Origin: Antedon mediterranea
Taxonomy: Eukaryota > Echinodermata > Crinoidea > Comatulida > Antedonidae
NCBI RefSeq assembly: GCF_964355755.1
Contig: NC_092670.1
Span: forward strand, 14,443,201 to 14,507,200
Length of the DNA stretch: 64,000 nucleotides
Reading direction: 5' to 3'
Part shown: positions 12,501 through 27,700 of the stretch, in pieces
Position numbering within the stretch: position 1 is the first letter of the stretch
Layout of the letters: every line of letters begins with the position of its first letter
Program-made: the position numbers and the translations under genes
The notes under the pieces: model-generated
What the model was told of the DNA's origin: nothing
Databases searched by the model: none
Seen by the model: only the letters and a program-made list of their open reading frames with translations

Positions 12501-13307
12501 ATTTACCATAGGCCTAAGTGTGAATGATTCGGTAAAAATACAGATACAAATTGTTTAAAAAAGTGTATAAACAGATCCAGCAGTTTAACATACCCAATTC
12601 ATAGATTATATCCATTCCAATAGTCCGTAGTAAGTCATGACATTCCTAATGAGGTTACAAATACTGTAATTCATGGAGTTTTACCGATGAACAAGTCGCG
12701 TTACATAAAGAAATCTATAATATATAATCTTATCTATACAATTTACATTTATAAACACAATCGAGTTAATCCTAACAATTTATACTTAACAGAAACTATC
12801 TACGTTTCATTGGCATAATATAGTAAAATTATTAGGAATAATTAGTTGTTTTTAAAACAACGCAGTTAAAAGCACGTTATATAAAACAAACCTAGGGTCA
12901 CGTTTGGTCCTTCAGTGAGAGCGCATTTTATATTATAGACGCCACAAATCAAGGTGTTTTCAGTTTTAATACTTCCAATTTGCACCACGTGTTATCGTGA
13001 CTAAAATGGACTAGACCTAGGACCACACTAGATATGTTATCACCAGAAATATTAAAGGCCTACAGGCATGATGTTGTAGGCCTAGACTAGTAATGTTTGA
13101 GGCCTAGAACCTAACGGACGGATAGGCTTAGTCCAACAATAAGAGGTTCTAGAACCTAACGGACGGATATTTTAGTCCAGCTAAAAGTATTGGCCTAGAT
13201 CGAAACTGACTCGATACCAGCAGTCTTAACTTAATTCGTCAGTGATTAGAAATTGACGATTTAAAACACAATTAAGTTGTTCGCTAGTAATGGTAGATAA
13301 TGCACGC

Positions 13308-15702
13308 CTATCTCCGTTTGCCACATTCCATTTCGTCGCTTCCATCAGTACAGTCATCATAGTTATCACATACGTTGTAATTTGGTATACAGTAGTTATC
13401 ACTTTTACACTGGAACTCGTAAGTACCACAAAGGCCAACTAAAAAAAAAAAAAAAATTAAGTAGTGGTAAAATACCGTCGGAATACAGAAGTAGGGAAGA
13501 AGTAGGCCTATATCGATTACACGAAAAGTAATAGGGAGATTGAATGTATTCACTTCACGATTAACATAAAAGAGTCTATTGGTGTTAAACAGAAAGTTCG
13601 GCCTAAATTGGTAAAAATAAAAAAATCTCAAAGAAATGTCCTACCACTGCAATCTTGTTCATCGTTAAAATATGTGCAGTCGTCAATGTTATCACAAACA
13701 TAAGATAATGGAATGCAAGTGGTTTCATTAGCACATCGGAAAAAATCTCCAGGACACCCATCGTCTGAAATAAAATGAATGTGAACAACATTTTAAAAAG
13801 GAGTTTAGTGATGTCCTAATAGGACGCAACGCAAAGACAATTAAACGCATCGTAGGTAATTTGACCAATCACGAAGCGATAGATCATCCGACGTGTCGCT
13901 TGTGATTGGTCAACTGCGTTGCGCTTACGTCGTTGCGTTGCAAAAGGCACCAAACTTACATATTATCGATCTTCTTTTTCATTAAACATAATTATTGTTT
14001 TCTAAATTTGGTTTATTTTTCAATTCATGCTTGATTGTTTAGCTCTTTTTTACCGTGACTGATTAAATGAATAACAGTAATATTATAATACTGTAGTAAT
14101 TCTATATATCCTAGTCTATATAATTGATATGATAAATAAATAGTACAGTAAAAGATGAAATGATAATAGAAATAAGTAACTATGCATAACAATGATGCAA
14201 ATCAGGCAAAATAATAATCTACTCAAAAACAGGTGAACAACTTTGAAAAGGACACTAATTTATGCAAATTATTTAAAATTGATGGTTCTTCTGATTACTT
14301 CGTCAATGATCAAATTTTCTGAAATATTTTACATTATTTTCTAAAATTTAATAATAAAAATTGCTACGTTACGTAGGCCTACATTTTAAAAATGATATGC
14401 AAATATTAATGGAGTGTTCCATTTATTTACAAGGTATGTTTTTTTAGAAAAATTACAATTAATCCAAATGAGTAGAAAAATACTACAATTTATATATGAC
14501 TTTTTGGTTGTGTAATTTCATAGCCATTTCCGGTATTGAGTAGACCACGCTAACAAAAATACGCACCACACGAGAGTTCGTCCTCAGCATTAAGACAATT
14601 TTCAATACCGTCACAAACTTGATAAGACCCCAGGCATGCGCCTGTGTCGCTGCATATGTATTGCAAATCGGTGCATGCTGGGTAAGTCAGACGAAATTAT
14701 TAGCAAAAGAAAACAAAAACGAACGAAAACAAATGGACAGAAAACAAGACTGTTTTAGTGCAACGTAAGTTTAACAAGTTGTGTTTTGGTATACTGTAAT
14801 CTTTACAATTTGAGTATTTCATCATAAGTATCCCGAGATATAGCCTGAACAGTGAACTATGTCATATTTTGGTTACTGATTGAGCTTTCATTTTCACGAA
14901 GCGGGCCACTCGAATACTCGAGTACAAAAATAATCTTGTGCATGTTCAAAAACATATAAGCTTGTGCAGAAAGATTGCTTTGCTCTGAAATATTATTAAA
15001 CGCTTTGTTTTACGTTGCAAAAATAGGTCTTGTTTTCATGGTAAGGTATAATGGTATGGTATGCTTCTAATTAAAAGAAAATACAACAAAATGCATGCAT
15101 GATGGACGCTTTAAAAATAATTCTGACCATGCAGCAAACTAAAAATGCATGTAGTTTCTGCACATTACTGTAAATGTACCTTTACTGTAAAATAATATAT
15201 TTACTTTATAAGAATACTGTATGGATACTGTGCATGCAAATAATAATCTCATCCCACAAGAGCAATCAAACGCATTGTGTCGGACTCCACTTTTAAACAC
15301 ACAGTTGCGTCTGGCACAATGGGCACGATATTTTTGTGAAACATGCCTTACTGTCAAGTAATTAACCATAAAGACAAAACAAATTTAACTCAAATACAAT
15401 TTAAATAATATTTTCCGGATCTAGTTTTCATAGAAAGTTATGAAGCACTAATTGAGACATAAACAGTCTATAATACACATTGTATACATTTTCAAATGCA
15501 TTGTAATATCTCAATAGCGCTTCATTAAACTTTAACATAATTTATTAGTAATTAGTTGACTAAATGCACATGCAATAATATGAAAACTTACAGCAATTTG
15601 ATTCGTCGGAATTATCTAAACAATCTGAATGGCTGTCACAAGTATATTCAAATAGAATACATTTACCATCGCCACACTGGTAGTAGTCGTCTTCGTAACA
15701 CT
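13308..15702 (-). CDS. LDLRa repeats 6-9 and C-terminus
   Basis: Exons 15592-15702, 14567-14677, 13645-13764 and 13308-13438 encode four LDLRa modules. Repeats 6 and 9 keep the calcium motif (CLDNSDE, CTDGSDE). Repeats 7 and 8 are degenerate (CLNAEDE, CTYFNDE). The last exon ends at TAG 13308-13310 directly after CGKRR, so the C-terminus is extracellular with no membrane anchor. Exon 9's acceptor has a run of T directly before AG. Confidence 0.8.
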
Positions 15703-18700
15703 CTAATAGTAAGCATGAAAATTGGGAAATTAGTACTTTATAGGATATGTTGCAAGCACTATCTATGAAGATATGATAATATTAACTGATTTAATGTTGT
15801 TGATTAAAATTGTGTTGGCTATAAATTAAATACCAATGTGACTGACAGGAAGTTGATTTTGGGGATGGCGGGAAGTGTATTCAACTGGGGATGATGGGAA
15901 GTTTATTCTACTGTGATGATGAGAAACAGTTACACCGAGAGATGATGGGAATTTGATGCTACTGTAGGGTGATGGGAACATAATGTTATATATAAGATGA
16001 TTAGAAGGATTATATATACAATTATAATATAGAATGTTTTATTATTTTGGTAATCTGTTGAAAAAATATAGGAAATTAGACATATCTGGTATAGTCTTTA
16101 CCGTACTACAGTATATGTTAATTAAAATCATGGTTATTATAATGTGAGAGAGATGATAAACTAGACAGTTTCTTTGTTGAAAAACCAACAGTTCTAAATC
16201 CATCCTTTTTTTTAAAATATCATTTAGCTTTCGATTTGCTACGTCACAAATCGAAAGCTCCCTATTATTATCCTTGACTTAGGTCACTAAAAACTATGTA
16301 AAGTATTTAATTATACTAAAGCAAGTTTAGAACTTACTGCCATCTGGCGCTAAACACTCAACAGTTGGAAAGTCATCACATGTAACAGGCGTAGTGTAAT
16401 TCAGTTCATTCCTTAGCGTTGAAAATGCTGCTGGACATGAGACGGCAACATCAATACAATGATCTATACATGGTTTATATCCATAACCATCACATTCGGG
16501 AAAGACCAAGTTACACATTAATAACATCAGGTCTTCGTGACAATCCCAGTGTTGGGTAAGCTGTCGAATAGCTTGATCGGCGATCTCAACTGTCTGGGCG
16601 AAACTATTTGGAAAAGCGGCATAGTCGTAAGGAAGGTAGCTGCTACAAAACGTGTTGTTTATATGATGGCACAGAAATGATCCTATTAAAGAAAACAAAT
16701 CTGTTAGTTTCATAGGTAGATAATCAACTTCATTTTAAACCGATAAGTGAGGTAAACATCGTATTCAACAGAATTCCATTAAAATGCCATTTGGTGGTAT
16801 TCTAAATTTTAAAACATAGGAAATATTTAAGAATTAACAAACCTGTATCGTCACACGTAGCGGCCGACTCGTCAGAATCGTCTGAACAATCGACCAACCC
16901 ATCACATTTATAATCGTCTTGTATACAGTGTTGATTGTTGTCGCAAAGAAAACCACCACAATAACCTGTACGGTACAAAATTTGTAAGCAGTTAGTGGAA
17001 ATAGCTGTGGTCATCTGATCTGCGATAACTTAACCACATAAGTGGAACTGACCACTGACACTGAACACCAGGGGAAATGACTACCAGTGAAGCTAATCTG
17101 TCTTCAACATTCAATTTGGCTAAAACGGTCTTACCTGGTGCTCCCAAACAATTTTCATCTGTTAAAGCAAGACATGAGATTTCAAATAAACCGTTATTCT
17201 GTGTTACAGCTCCAAATTCTTCAGCACACGTTGCAGTGACGTCCTGGCACAACGATTCACACGGGCTCAGAAAAGTTGATAGGTCATCTTCACATTCTTG
17301 ATAAACAAGTGGACAGATCAGTCTAAATATAGAAAAAAAATGTCAACATAACAAAAACTTGGCGTATCAAAATGGGATGTTATGGGCAGATCTATCTATA
17401 GAAGGAACGTCTACCCACACTTAACAATGTTAAGTTGAATTTAATTGTTGTGAATGTGTTTTGTCTTCTTGCACTAGAGTATAAGAGTGATATAGTATTT
17501 TACGAAATATATAATATAACCAACCAACCTCATCGAATCTTGATGACAATCCGCCTCAGCATTGAATTCAGCTATTAGTGCTTCGGCGTCCTCTGGAGTA
17601 CTTGCATATGTGTTTGGAAAAAGCACCATGTTCGAAGGAAGAAAACCATCGCAAATTTGGCTTGTTACATTATAACATCGTGCCGGAAGTACTGGCGGAA
17701 CTACAATACATCAATAAACACTAATTGTGAGTATTAGAGTTACTCAGAATCATCTGATAAATAAACATACAACACACTGTATTCTAAAGGGTTTCTTTGA
17801 ATCTCCTACAACCAAACATCACAGAATGGACTGGAAAATCCTTCTCAGAAAGACTGGTAAAATGTGCGAAGCGACCCATGACCCAGTGACCGTAACCAAA
17901 CAAGAATTGAGTTCTTTACTGTTCTACATCGTGTAACAACAAATATTTTGGATCCAACAGCTTGAAATATGAACTATACTTTTTAGGTGTCTGGTTATGT
18001 TTTAGACTAGATTGTAATTGAATAGTAATTACCTGTAACCTCTGGGCAGTTTTGTTCATCTGAGCCATCTTCGCAATCAAGATCCTCATCACATTCATAA
18101 GCTGCTTCAATACAGTGACCACTTCCACACGTAAATTTATCCACACCACATACTCCTATACGATAAAATTAACAAAAAAAAATAGTATAACGTTTATAAG
18201 ATCTATATAAAGAGGCCTCCTCTGAATAAATACGTCAATCACCGTGGAGCCGTAAACTTACAGATTTTGCAGATGCAATCGGGTTCGCAATAGCTAAAAT
18301 ACGTAGGCCTACTCTTATCTATCGAATGTTTTTTTCACAACCACGGTGACCAAGGTTTCTAGTTGTGTGATATTTAACTAATTACGGATGTACATGTGTT
18401 CTCTTGTTTTGTGAGCGGGTTTGTGTGCGCACACTGGTGTACTGTATGTATTTATTTGTAAACAAATTCAAACTAACTCACTTGGTCCGTCCGTAAATCC
18501 ATTTTGACAATTGTCTTCGTCTGCTCCATTTCGACAATCAGGCGTACCGTCGCAGAAGTAAGATGACACAATACATATTCCGTCTCCACAATCAAATTGA
18601 TTTGAAAGGCAATCTAAAAGTAATGTAATTGACAATACAGAGTCATTACATAAAAAGAAACTACATACTACTTATACTATTAGGGAGCAGAGGTTGAGAT

Positions 18701-21700
18701 TTTTCCTCTCCGTTACCACTGTCTAAAGTAGGCCTACCTCGGGTAATGCAACGGTATCAGTTTTAATCACGAACTTTACAATAGTTCATTCTGTAAACTC
18801 ATTTATAGACATCAATTAATTACGTTGAAATTCGAATACAGCTTTTTGTGAGGTAAACATTATATTGATAATAATACATACCACAATTCTGTTCATCAGA
18901 TCCATCTAAACAATCATAGTCGCCGTCACACAACCATCCATCATAAACACAGTCACCCATACCACAGGTAAATTCATCATCAGAACAACCTAAAACAAGT
19001 TATCATATCATATAAAATCAATATAAAATTATATTAAAACAATTTGACAAATTTATAAAGATGCGAGTGCTTATCATTTTGGTTACCATATTACACACAA
19101 ACATGATATTCAGGACAAGAACAAATTATTGCATTGTAATAAATATTAAAACCGATCAGCACCTCTGGTGAAACACTCCCTTGAGGGAAATACAAATAAT
19201 TTCTCTTTACTTGTGATGCTGTTGTTATATCAAAGTTATAATAGTAATATTTTGCAAGCCGATATCTGTCAGAAAAGCAGCCAATTTGATGACGATTCTT
19301 AGTTCAACCAATCAAAATACATTACTATATTTACGCTTACCACACATAAGTTCGTCTGAATTGTCCCTACAATCATTATGTCCGTCACACTGCCAATCTT
19401 TGTTTATACAAGGTCCATTTGAACATCCGAACTCCTCATCTGTACAAATTCTGTATTGAGGGGTTCCTTTTACAGTAGAAAACATGACATTATAAATGGG
19501 ATCTAGAAATGGCAAAAAATCGGTGGCTGGAACAATATATGAGCAATTTGTTGAGACAGAGTAAACCAAAGAGTATGCATAATATAATTGTATTAAAATA
19601 AACTTACCACCACCAAGAACAAGATTGATAAAATCTATATATGTGGGCACTCTTGTGTAAATTCCTGGTGAATTTGGTAGAGCACATTCTACTCCGTTAC
19701 TCACTATACCGTAGACATTCCATACACCGTTAGGGTTTTGGCAAACAAGTGGACCACCGCTGTCACCCTGTAGGATAAAACACCACATTATTATATATTC
19801 ATTAATTATTCACGGATATTGTATTAGTAAGTGAAATCACGAAATTAATAAATTATGAAGTGACAAATTCCGTACAATTTGGTTTATTTTATATTCTTTT
19901 TCTTTTCGTCATGGAAATTATTTTTAAATTATTTCTTTGTGGTTTCAAACTCCAAAATAGAGCTTTATATTATGTTCATGGCGGCTAGAATCAGTTGGTG
20001 GTAGAATATGTATATATATATATATATTTATACAGCTCACTATGTCGGTCGGTTGGTCTGTCGGTTGGTCGGTAAACACCAACTTGAGCACGCGACTGCA
20101 GCCAAGTATATGGCCTTGTTTTTGAAAAGAAGTGGCTATGCACCGACACTCAACTTCTGGCAGGTGTATCATCAGCTTCAGAAAATAAACTGCAACAAAT
20201 CAGACCCATATCCATTACACCAATTTTTGTACGCATGTTAGAACACTTTGTCTCGTCATGGATAAAACCCAAGATCACGCCTAAATTAGACGAAATGCAA
20301 TTTGGAAATCGCACAGGAGCGTCTACAAGTCACTATCTTACTAGCATGTTACACTATTTACTTCAAGGTCTTGATAAACCTGGACACGAAGCAACGGTTA
20401 TTGCAGTTGATTTTCGTAAAGCGTTTGACCTAATTGATCATACAATCGCTGTCAAGAAGTTAATTGATATTGGAGTTCAACCTGAATTGATGCCGTGGAT
20501 TTGTGATTTTCTGAGCGAACGTAAACAGAGAGTGAAACTCAATGGCGGTTTTTCAAACTGGCAAGGAATAACTTGCGGAGTTCCTCAGGGGACGAAACTG
20601 GGTCCCTTAATTTTCCAAGTAATGGTTAACAGTTCGCTTAGAGAATTCCCAAATCGGTGGAAGTATGTAGATGATTTGTCAATATGTGAAGTTCACAACA
20701 AGAAAACCCCGCCTAATGTTCAAGATCAATTAAACGAACTATCACAATGGACCAAAGACAATAATATGATAATTAATATTGAAAAAACTAACTTTATGAA
20801 CATTTCTTTTGCCAAATCTCAACCCATTGTTAAATCATTTACGATAAATAATATAAAAATAACCAATGTTGAATGCTTAAAGTTACTTGGGGTTCAGATC
20901 ACTAATGATCTGAAATGGAATATGCATATCCACGATGTTGTTAATAGAGCCAGTAAGAGATTACATATGTTGACATGTTTAAAAAGATTTGGAATGCCTT
21001 GTAACCATCTGCGTCAAATGTATATTAGCCACATAAGACCTGTAACTGAATATGCGTGTCCGGTATGGCACTCTGCTTTAACCATAACACAATCCATGGA
21101 GCTTGAATCTATACAGAAACGCGCATGTAGAATAATTCTCGGACAAAAATATGCATCCTATGATCAAGCAATTAAACTACTTAATCTTAAATTTTTAGAT
21201 CAAAGAAGAGAAGATATTCTTCTTGATTTTGCTAAAAATCTTAACAAAATCGTTCCTAACGCACTTCCTAAATTGAGAGGCGAAACGTGTGGCAGGATAC
21301 TTAAGAAGAAAAGTGAAATATATGGCAATACTAAAAGATTCAACAACTCATGTTTCCCAGCACTGTGTAGACTAATTAATAAACCAAAATAAACACAACA
21401 ATAATAATAATAATAAGTAATAAGTACTTTCATCAGTTTCTTCCATGTGTAATATCTCCTTTTTAAAAATATTTTTTTTAACTTTTTAACTTTTTAATGT
21501 TGTAAATTTTGATGTTTGAAAGCTTGTACCAATTTTATATGTAAATCTCTCGCAATTCAGTTTTATTTTATATATACTGCAAAGAGAAATATTGAATAAA
21601 AGCAGAATGAATGAAGCCTATACAAAATCTATAGTCACATGGTAATAAATGGTAAATCTGATATACCTGACAAGCATCTTTCCCGCCTTCTGGAAACCCA

Positions 21701-24700
21701 GCACACACGACACGTTCGTCGATTGAGATTCCAATGGAAGCGAAACGCGTGGCACAAGTATTAAGATCCACCAACGGAAGACTAACCTCTTGAAGAACAT
21801 CGGGTAATTTACCTAGAAAATTACATATTATAATTAGTTCTTTTTTAGAAATAGCAAATAAGTGATCCCCAGACAATGTTGATCATCGCTAATATTGGAT
21901 TATATTTAAACCTACCATTTCCTGTCAGGTCACCCCATCCAGATATGTAACAGAATTGGCCGGCCTGGAACTGAGTTGCATTGGTGGAGACACACGCTGG
22001 TCTTACATAATCTGTGTATTCTACCTGCCTCTCCAGTTTTAGAATAGCTATGTCATTCTCAAGTATCAAAGGGTTGTATTCTGGGTGGGCATACGACTCT
22101 TTTATCCCGATCCTCTGCTCACCCGCAGTAGTTGCTGAAGATATAGTGGTAGTACCTAACACTGCAGTGTTGAACAGTCCACTACAAAGAAAAAAAGTTG
22201 ACACATCAATTTATACAAGCAATTACATTAGTTGATCTAGGACATTGGTTGTTCTGGTCAGCTTCCACTCTCTTAATCAATTTACTTCTAAAATCTTATC
22301 TGTTTCAATAATCCCTGTGGACCTTTTAGCCTCGTGCGACATTAGTAAACAGCACATTATTATATCCAAATAATTTGCACATTCATTCCCCATTCTACTT
22401 AAGTAGTAGAAATTAGACTAAATCACAGAACTTACAGACAATGTGCCGCAGTTACCACATACTGTGGCGCGATCAAAACAGCTCCACATTTATGAGAAGT
22501 GAATCGTTGTAGAGATATCATCCAAGGCCATTCACCCTCTGTGGCTGCTTGGCCACCAACTATTCTGGCCGATGCGGGTTGGTGCAATGGTCGAGTGCTG
22601 CATATGTCTTCATTGTATACAGCTGAAAGTAAAACAAACATTTAACCAAAATAATATAATATTGAAATTTTTGGAATAATTGTTTATAAATAAATCAAAT
22701 TTGTAGTATTACTTCTACTAAACCGTAAAGTGACATCTAATTTTCATAATATCGTGCAACGCGAGGTTGTAACTATAATTTGCGAGTGAAAACCAATCTG
22801 TGCAGTTTATAACCGTTTATTTCGGATTCAAATTCTGAGCGCTGCCCTTTTCGCAGCTTATTCCTACCTTTTCATGTGGTCAGATAATCCAACCTAAACT
22901 ATCTACTTTACTACCAATCTGAACAAAATGTAACGCTGCGTTTGCACTTACAAGGCGGTCGATTAATAACCTGGCCTTCAGATGTAAAACATGGTTTAAC
23001 CAGACTCGCTTCACCAAGAACAGTACAGTTTGTTATTTGCGACGTAATATTGGCCTCAACAGCTAGTAGAATCCCACTGTCGTCACTTGTGGTTACGTCC
23101 TCGCAGAATGACTTACAAGGGAGCATCTGTGGCGTGGAATCGGTAGGGCAATCAGGGTAGACTTTACTGCAGAGATACAGAGCAGCGTCCGAATTACACG
23201 ATCCACCGAAGACGCTTAAAATCTCTTCTGCCTCGGCCTGGGATTTAGCAAGATCGTTTGGGAAGACAGCAGAATAGTACGGCAGATTCCTGCAACAATC
23301 CGATGTTATGTTGAGACAAGTGAAAACTTCTTCTGCAGAATTTGTCACTACAATTAAAAAACAATTGCTTAGTTTTCGCTCTAATGCTAAACAGTAAAAC
23401 TGAATAAACTATAAAGTAAATATTAGTAGACATACGTAGTCTACAGCTCATATACACCTTTGGATAAAGAGATAAAAATGTTGTGTTAAATAGAATTTAA
23501 ACATTAGATGCATTGATGTTATAATATAATAGATTTATAGGTATTTTGTGACCAATTTCCAAAAATGTGGTATGTGCATCTCCGAAACATATGAAGATGC
23601 GCATATATGAATAGGTTTCACCGCTCACGTCTGCCTCGCACTAACTCTTAATAATACAAAGCTATTCTCTAGTTAAATCATAATATCAATGTTTAAATAA
23701 GTAAGATAACTTACCGTCAATCACTGTAACGCTATCTTTCAATATATCCAGGTTTCCAAATAAGCCAATTTCTATGCCGTTCCTTACAGAATAGACTACT
23801 TGACCGCTTATATACTCAGACAAAGACAGTTCATTTGTGCTGTTGTAGTATGCAGATGGTGCACTTGTGATGTATATTGTAAATAAAACAATGATCGAAC
23901 CAGATCTAGAAATATTTTAAAAGAAAATATATAAATATATATACATCTATAGCAAACGCTCATTTTTTGTACATTTTTAATTATAGAGGTATTCTGGCAA
24001 GCCTGTCTTCCGGTCCGCGCGGATCTACTGACGCAAAAAATCGTGCGAGGTTTTCGATGATCAATCTACAATCCCTGAACCTGACTGTTTGGCTATTGTC
24101 AGGGATCAGCTCAGAGACTCGGGCATTCCGGACGGCGGCCAAATCTAGTCTACTCTCGCCGTTGGCAAACACAAGGCATTTGCCTTCTAGATTAGTCAAC
24201 ACATTGCAATGAGCTTTCCCTTCGCTGCTAGTCTCTAGTTTGAAAAGGGCACTCCCGACTACGGGCCCCCTACGGGCTTGTATGGTGTTTACTTATTGAG
24301 GGGTATGAACAAACACTACCGTATTATTTACAATCATTTTGGTTTCATACTCATTGTGAAACTTACTTTAGTTCAGTGATGTCATTGCCAGCATAAACAG
24401 GCTCCAGTTCTCCAAGTAGAACAGCACAATCAATCTAAATGGAATTAATTTGATTTTAAGAGTTATAGATGTAATACTGTATGATGTGGTTGATCAGAAT
24501 ATTGTTGTTAAACGAAACAACAATATGCCATATATAATGTATGTAGGTAATTACAGTAGAAGATATTATTATGATGGCACATTCGAGAGGAGACTGAAGT
24601 AGTTTGGTCGTACTGTTAAAAACATGTATTTAACCTCATTCGTTTCTCGGTAAAGTGTCACCTGAAAATAGGTGTTTTTCCTGAATTGTAAAGATATCTA

Positions 24701-27700
24701 AACTGGGGGTGAATGAATTAAAAAGATTATTATTATTATAATATTAACAACTTACCCCAATTCTAACAGCTCTTACTAAATCATTGTAATCTTGAGAAGT
24801 CTTGTTATTCAGTGATTCTGGATAAGTTGAATTGATTACCATAGAACCGAAAACATGAATAGGCGCTGATGAATTTGCTGGAAATTCAGTCAGACTGTTA
24901 GGGACCGATTGACCCTGATCTGTGCTTGAATACAACTCGGTGAATTCTTCTGTTGTTAATATCGTTGTCAATTGCTCTGTTGTAATGCCCACTGTTGTGA
25001 ACATTTTCCGAGTTGTTTCTTGCTCCGTTGTAAGCTGCTCAGTAGTAGGTTCATCCGTGGTCTGTTTTAGTGTTGTTAATACTTCTGTTGTTTCTTCCAA
25101 TGTTGTAGATTTATCTGTTGTATGCTGTAATGATGCAGATTCTTCTGTAGTTTGCATCGTTGTCACGACAGTTGTTGCTTCGTAAAGAGTGGTGGCTAGT
25201 AGGGTTGTGCTGTCGTGGACTGTTGTTTGTTCGTTTACTTCAGTAGTGAAGTCTTCTAATGTGGTCACCTCGGATTCTGTCGTAAGCGTGTCTTTTGTTG
25301 TCGATCCTTTCGTAGTTACTTCAATCGTTGTTTCGTCATACACAGTAGTGAGAACTTCGGTTGTAACCAGTTCATCTGCAACAGTTGTCAATGGTGGATT
25401 GGTCGTTGCTTCCTCTTTGGTACTACCGAATGTTGACATTTTACTGGTAGCTGGTCGAGTAGTAGTAGTTCTTGTAGTTTGTGGAATGTTTGTTGTAATT
25501 ATTTTAGACGTCGCATCGTCTTCAGTTGTTGTCAAGATGACTGCTTTCGTAGATAACGGTCTGGATGAGGTTGGTTTAGACGTAACGGGTTGAATGTCAA
25601 CACGGACTGCAATAACAAAAATATAAGTGATGGCTAGACACGAGTTAACTACCATTACCAAACACATGGAACTTATTAATAAAGTGTTTTTCTTTTTTTT
25701 TTCTTTTTTTCGAAAAATCATTCAATTACGATTCAGCGTCAGAATGATAACGTAAAGAATGATTGCTTAAAAAGATTATTTATAATCTTACCATCATTAA
25801 TTGACGTTGAATCTTCTTTGGCATTCAGTTCTGCATTTAACGTTGAATTTGAGTCGGCTACAGCATCATTTATGACTTCAGTAATATCTTTTTCTATGTT
25901 GTTACCAAGTTCTTCGGAACCAGCGTTTTCATCAAGATGAGGTGGAATGTCATTAAAATTTAAATTAAAAAGAACAACTGTACTTCCGTTCCTGAAATCA
26001 AATGAAATTGATTAATACTTATTTGATCTATGGTTATTATGACAATATAGTACTAGTTTAGGACAACAGTAAAGAATGATTTCAATGGTGGTGGTAAAGC
26101 AACCATGGTTGTTTACCATCTATTGTGGTACTGTATTGGCACAAATGGTTCAGCAAATGGTTGTGGTTGTATGTATCGACTATGGCGGTGTTAGTGGTAG
26201 CAATGATGGTGGTGGTAGCAACAGTTATGGTGGCAGCAACGATGGTGGTTGTTGTTGCGGTAGAAATTACCGACGGTAATGGTAGCAACGATTATTTTTA
26301 ATTTATGGTATAAATGATGGTGGTATGAAGTAGTTCTGGTACTGTACCGGAACAATAATGACTTTCATGAATATAGTAAAATTAAGTTGATTTATTATTA
26401 ATACTGAATCAAAATGTCCTTGAGATTATGAGAAAAAGATTATTATCTTTATTACCTGAATTCTATAACCGTTGTACCAGCGTAAGTCGAGCTGTAATTA
26501 CTTGTTAACATAACTTCATCCATCTAAAAAATAAATACATTATCATAAATAAAATTAGATACAACAGCAGTAATCCTAATGCCATTTAGAAATTAGTTGA
26601 TGTTTTAGTTGCATCCCATTTGTTAAAAACATAAATTAAACGTGTAGGTTAAATCATTTATTTCCTAGGTTTCCAGTTAGGTATTTACTTTTATTAGATT
26701 CATTAGGCCTACAAAGGTTTTAACAAGTATAAAATTGGGAAATTGTGGTTGTTTATAGAACGGGTGGGTTATTTATAAGTATCCATGTTTCTACAAACAG
26801 TAGAGTCAAAGGTTAAAGGTTTTCCATCAAAGTTTATTCATGATTAAACATCCTTTAAATAATATATTTACACTGTATTGTAACGTGTAACCTTCTTGAA
26901 CCCAAAGTAAGAGCTTGAACAAATAAAACATAGTACTTTACATTAGCATAAGTCTTGGTTTCCACTAGGAGGCAACGCCAGGACGTAAGCGCAATTAGAT
27001 TTGACTAACGTCAAGTGGATAATCCGAACTAATCGACTCGGGTGTGAATGGTCAACTCACTTACGTTGCGAGTACCTTTTCGTTGAGTCCACTCCAAGTG
27101 GGAACCAAGCTTAAACAACTAAAATACTTACTGCTTCAATAAAATCAATTTCTAATTGCTGATACTCGTCACTATTTGGATCATTATATTCTATTAAAAA
27201 ACTCTGTCCTAAACTCAGCTGTCCATCTACTGAAATACCTTCTACCAGCGGAGGCACTGAAAAAAGAATACAGTGTTAGTAGTAGGCCTATTAAAAAAAT
27301 GTATCTGGATTTATTTTTAAAATGTAATATTTTAGGCTTCGGTCATTTTCTCACTTATATCCCTACAGTACTACTCTAGGCCTATACACACAGTCTTAAA
27401 GTAGAGAAATTATTTATTTAGACCGCAGGACTACATTTATTTATTTATTTTCCCTTTAAAATAGACCTGTGTAAGTTGTAAAATTAGCCTACAGAGTGAT
27501 GTTTATTAAGTTTCTCCGGCACAAGAACTAATGTAACGTGTACAATATCACCCGCAGGACTATGAATTTCGGAAGAAAATATAGTGAGATAGCAAAGATG
27601 AAGAATGGCTTTTTAATACGATTCAATCATCATTACGAGCTTGATATTGAAAAGTACTGTATAGGCCTATAAAAAAGTATCACTGACAAACTTTCAAAAT

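Larger units (their letters stand above)
8151..13307. other. Intergenic spacer between convergent genes
   Basis: The plus-strand gene ends at 8150 and the minus-strand protease gene ends at 13308, so this spacer holds both 3' UTRs. It contains a family A MITE, the tRNA-Phe-like gene and candidate poly(A) signals. The longer open frames (for example 11207-11707) have no recognisable domain or coding character. I see no further gene. Confidence 0.6.

Noticed and set aside
13308-19502. A separate LDLRa/Frizzled gene behind the protease gene
   Set aside because: Phase continuity at every junction, no stop after the protease exon and no start or promoter before 19502 favour one gene, though transcripts are needed to be sure.
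24922-25593. Plus-strand Val/Ser-rich open frames
   Set aside because: They are the antisense of the Thr-rich protease exon, whose minus-strand frame joins correctly to exons on both sides.
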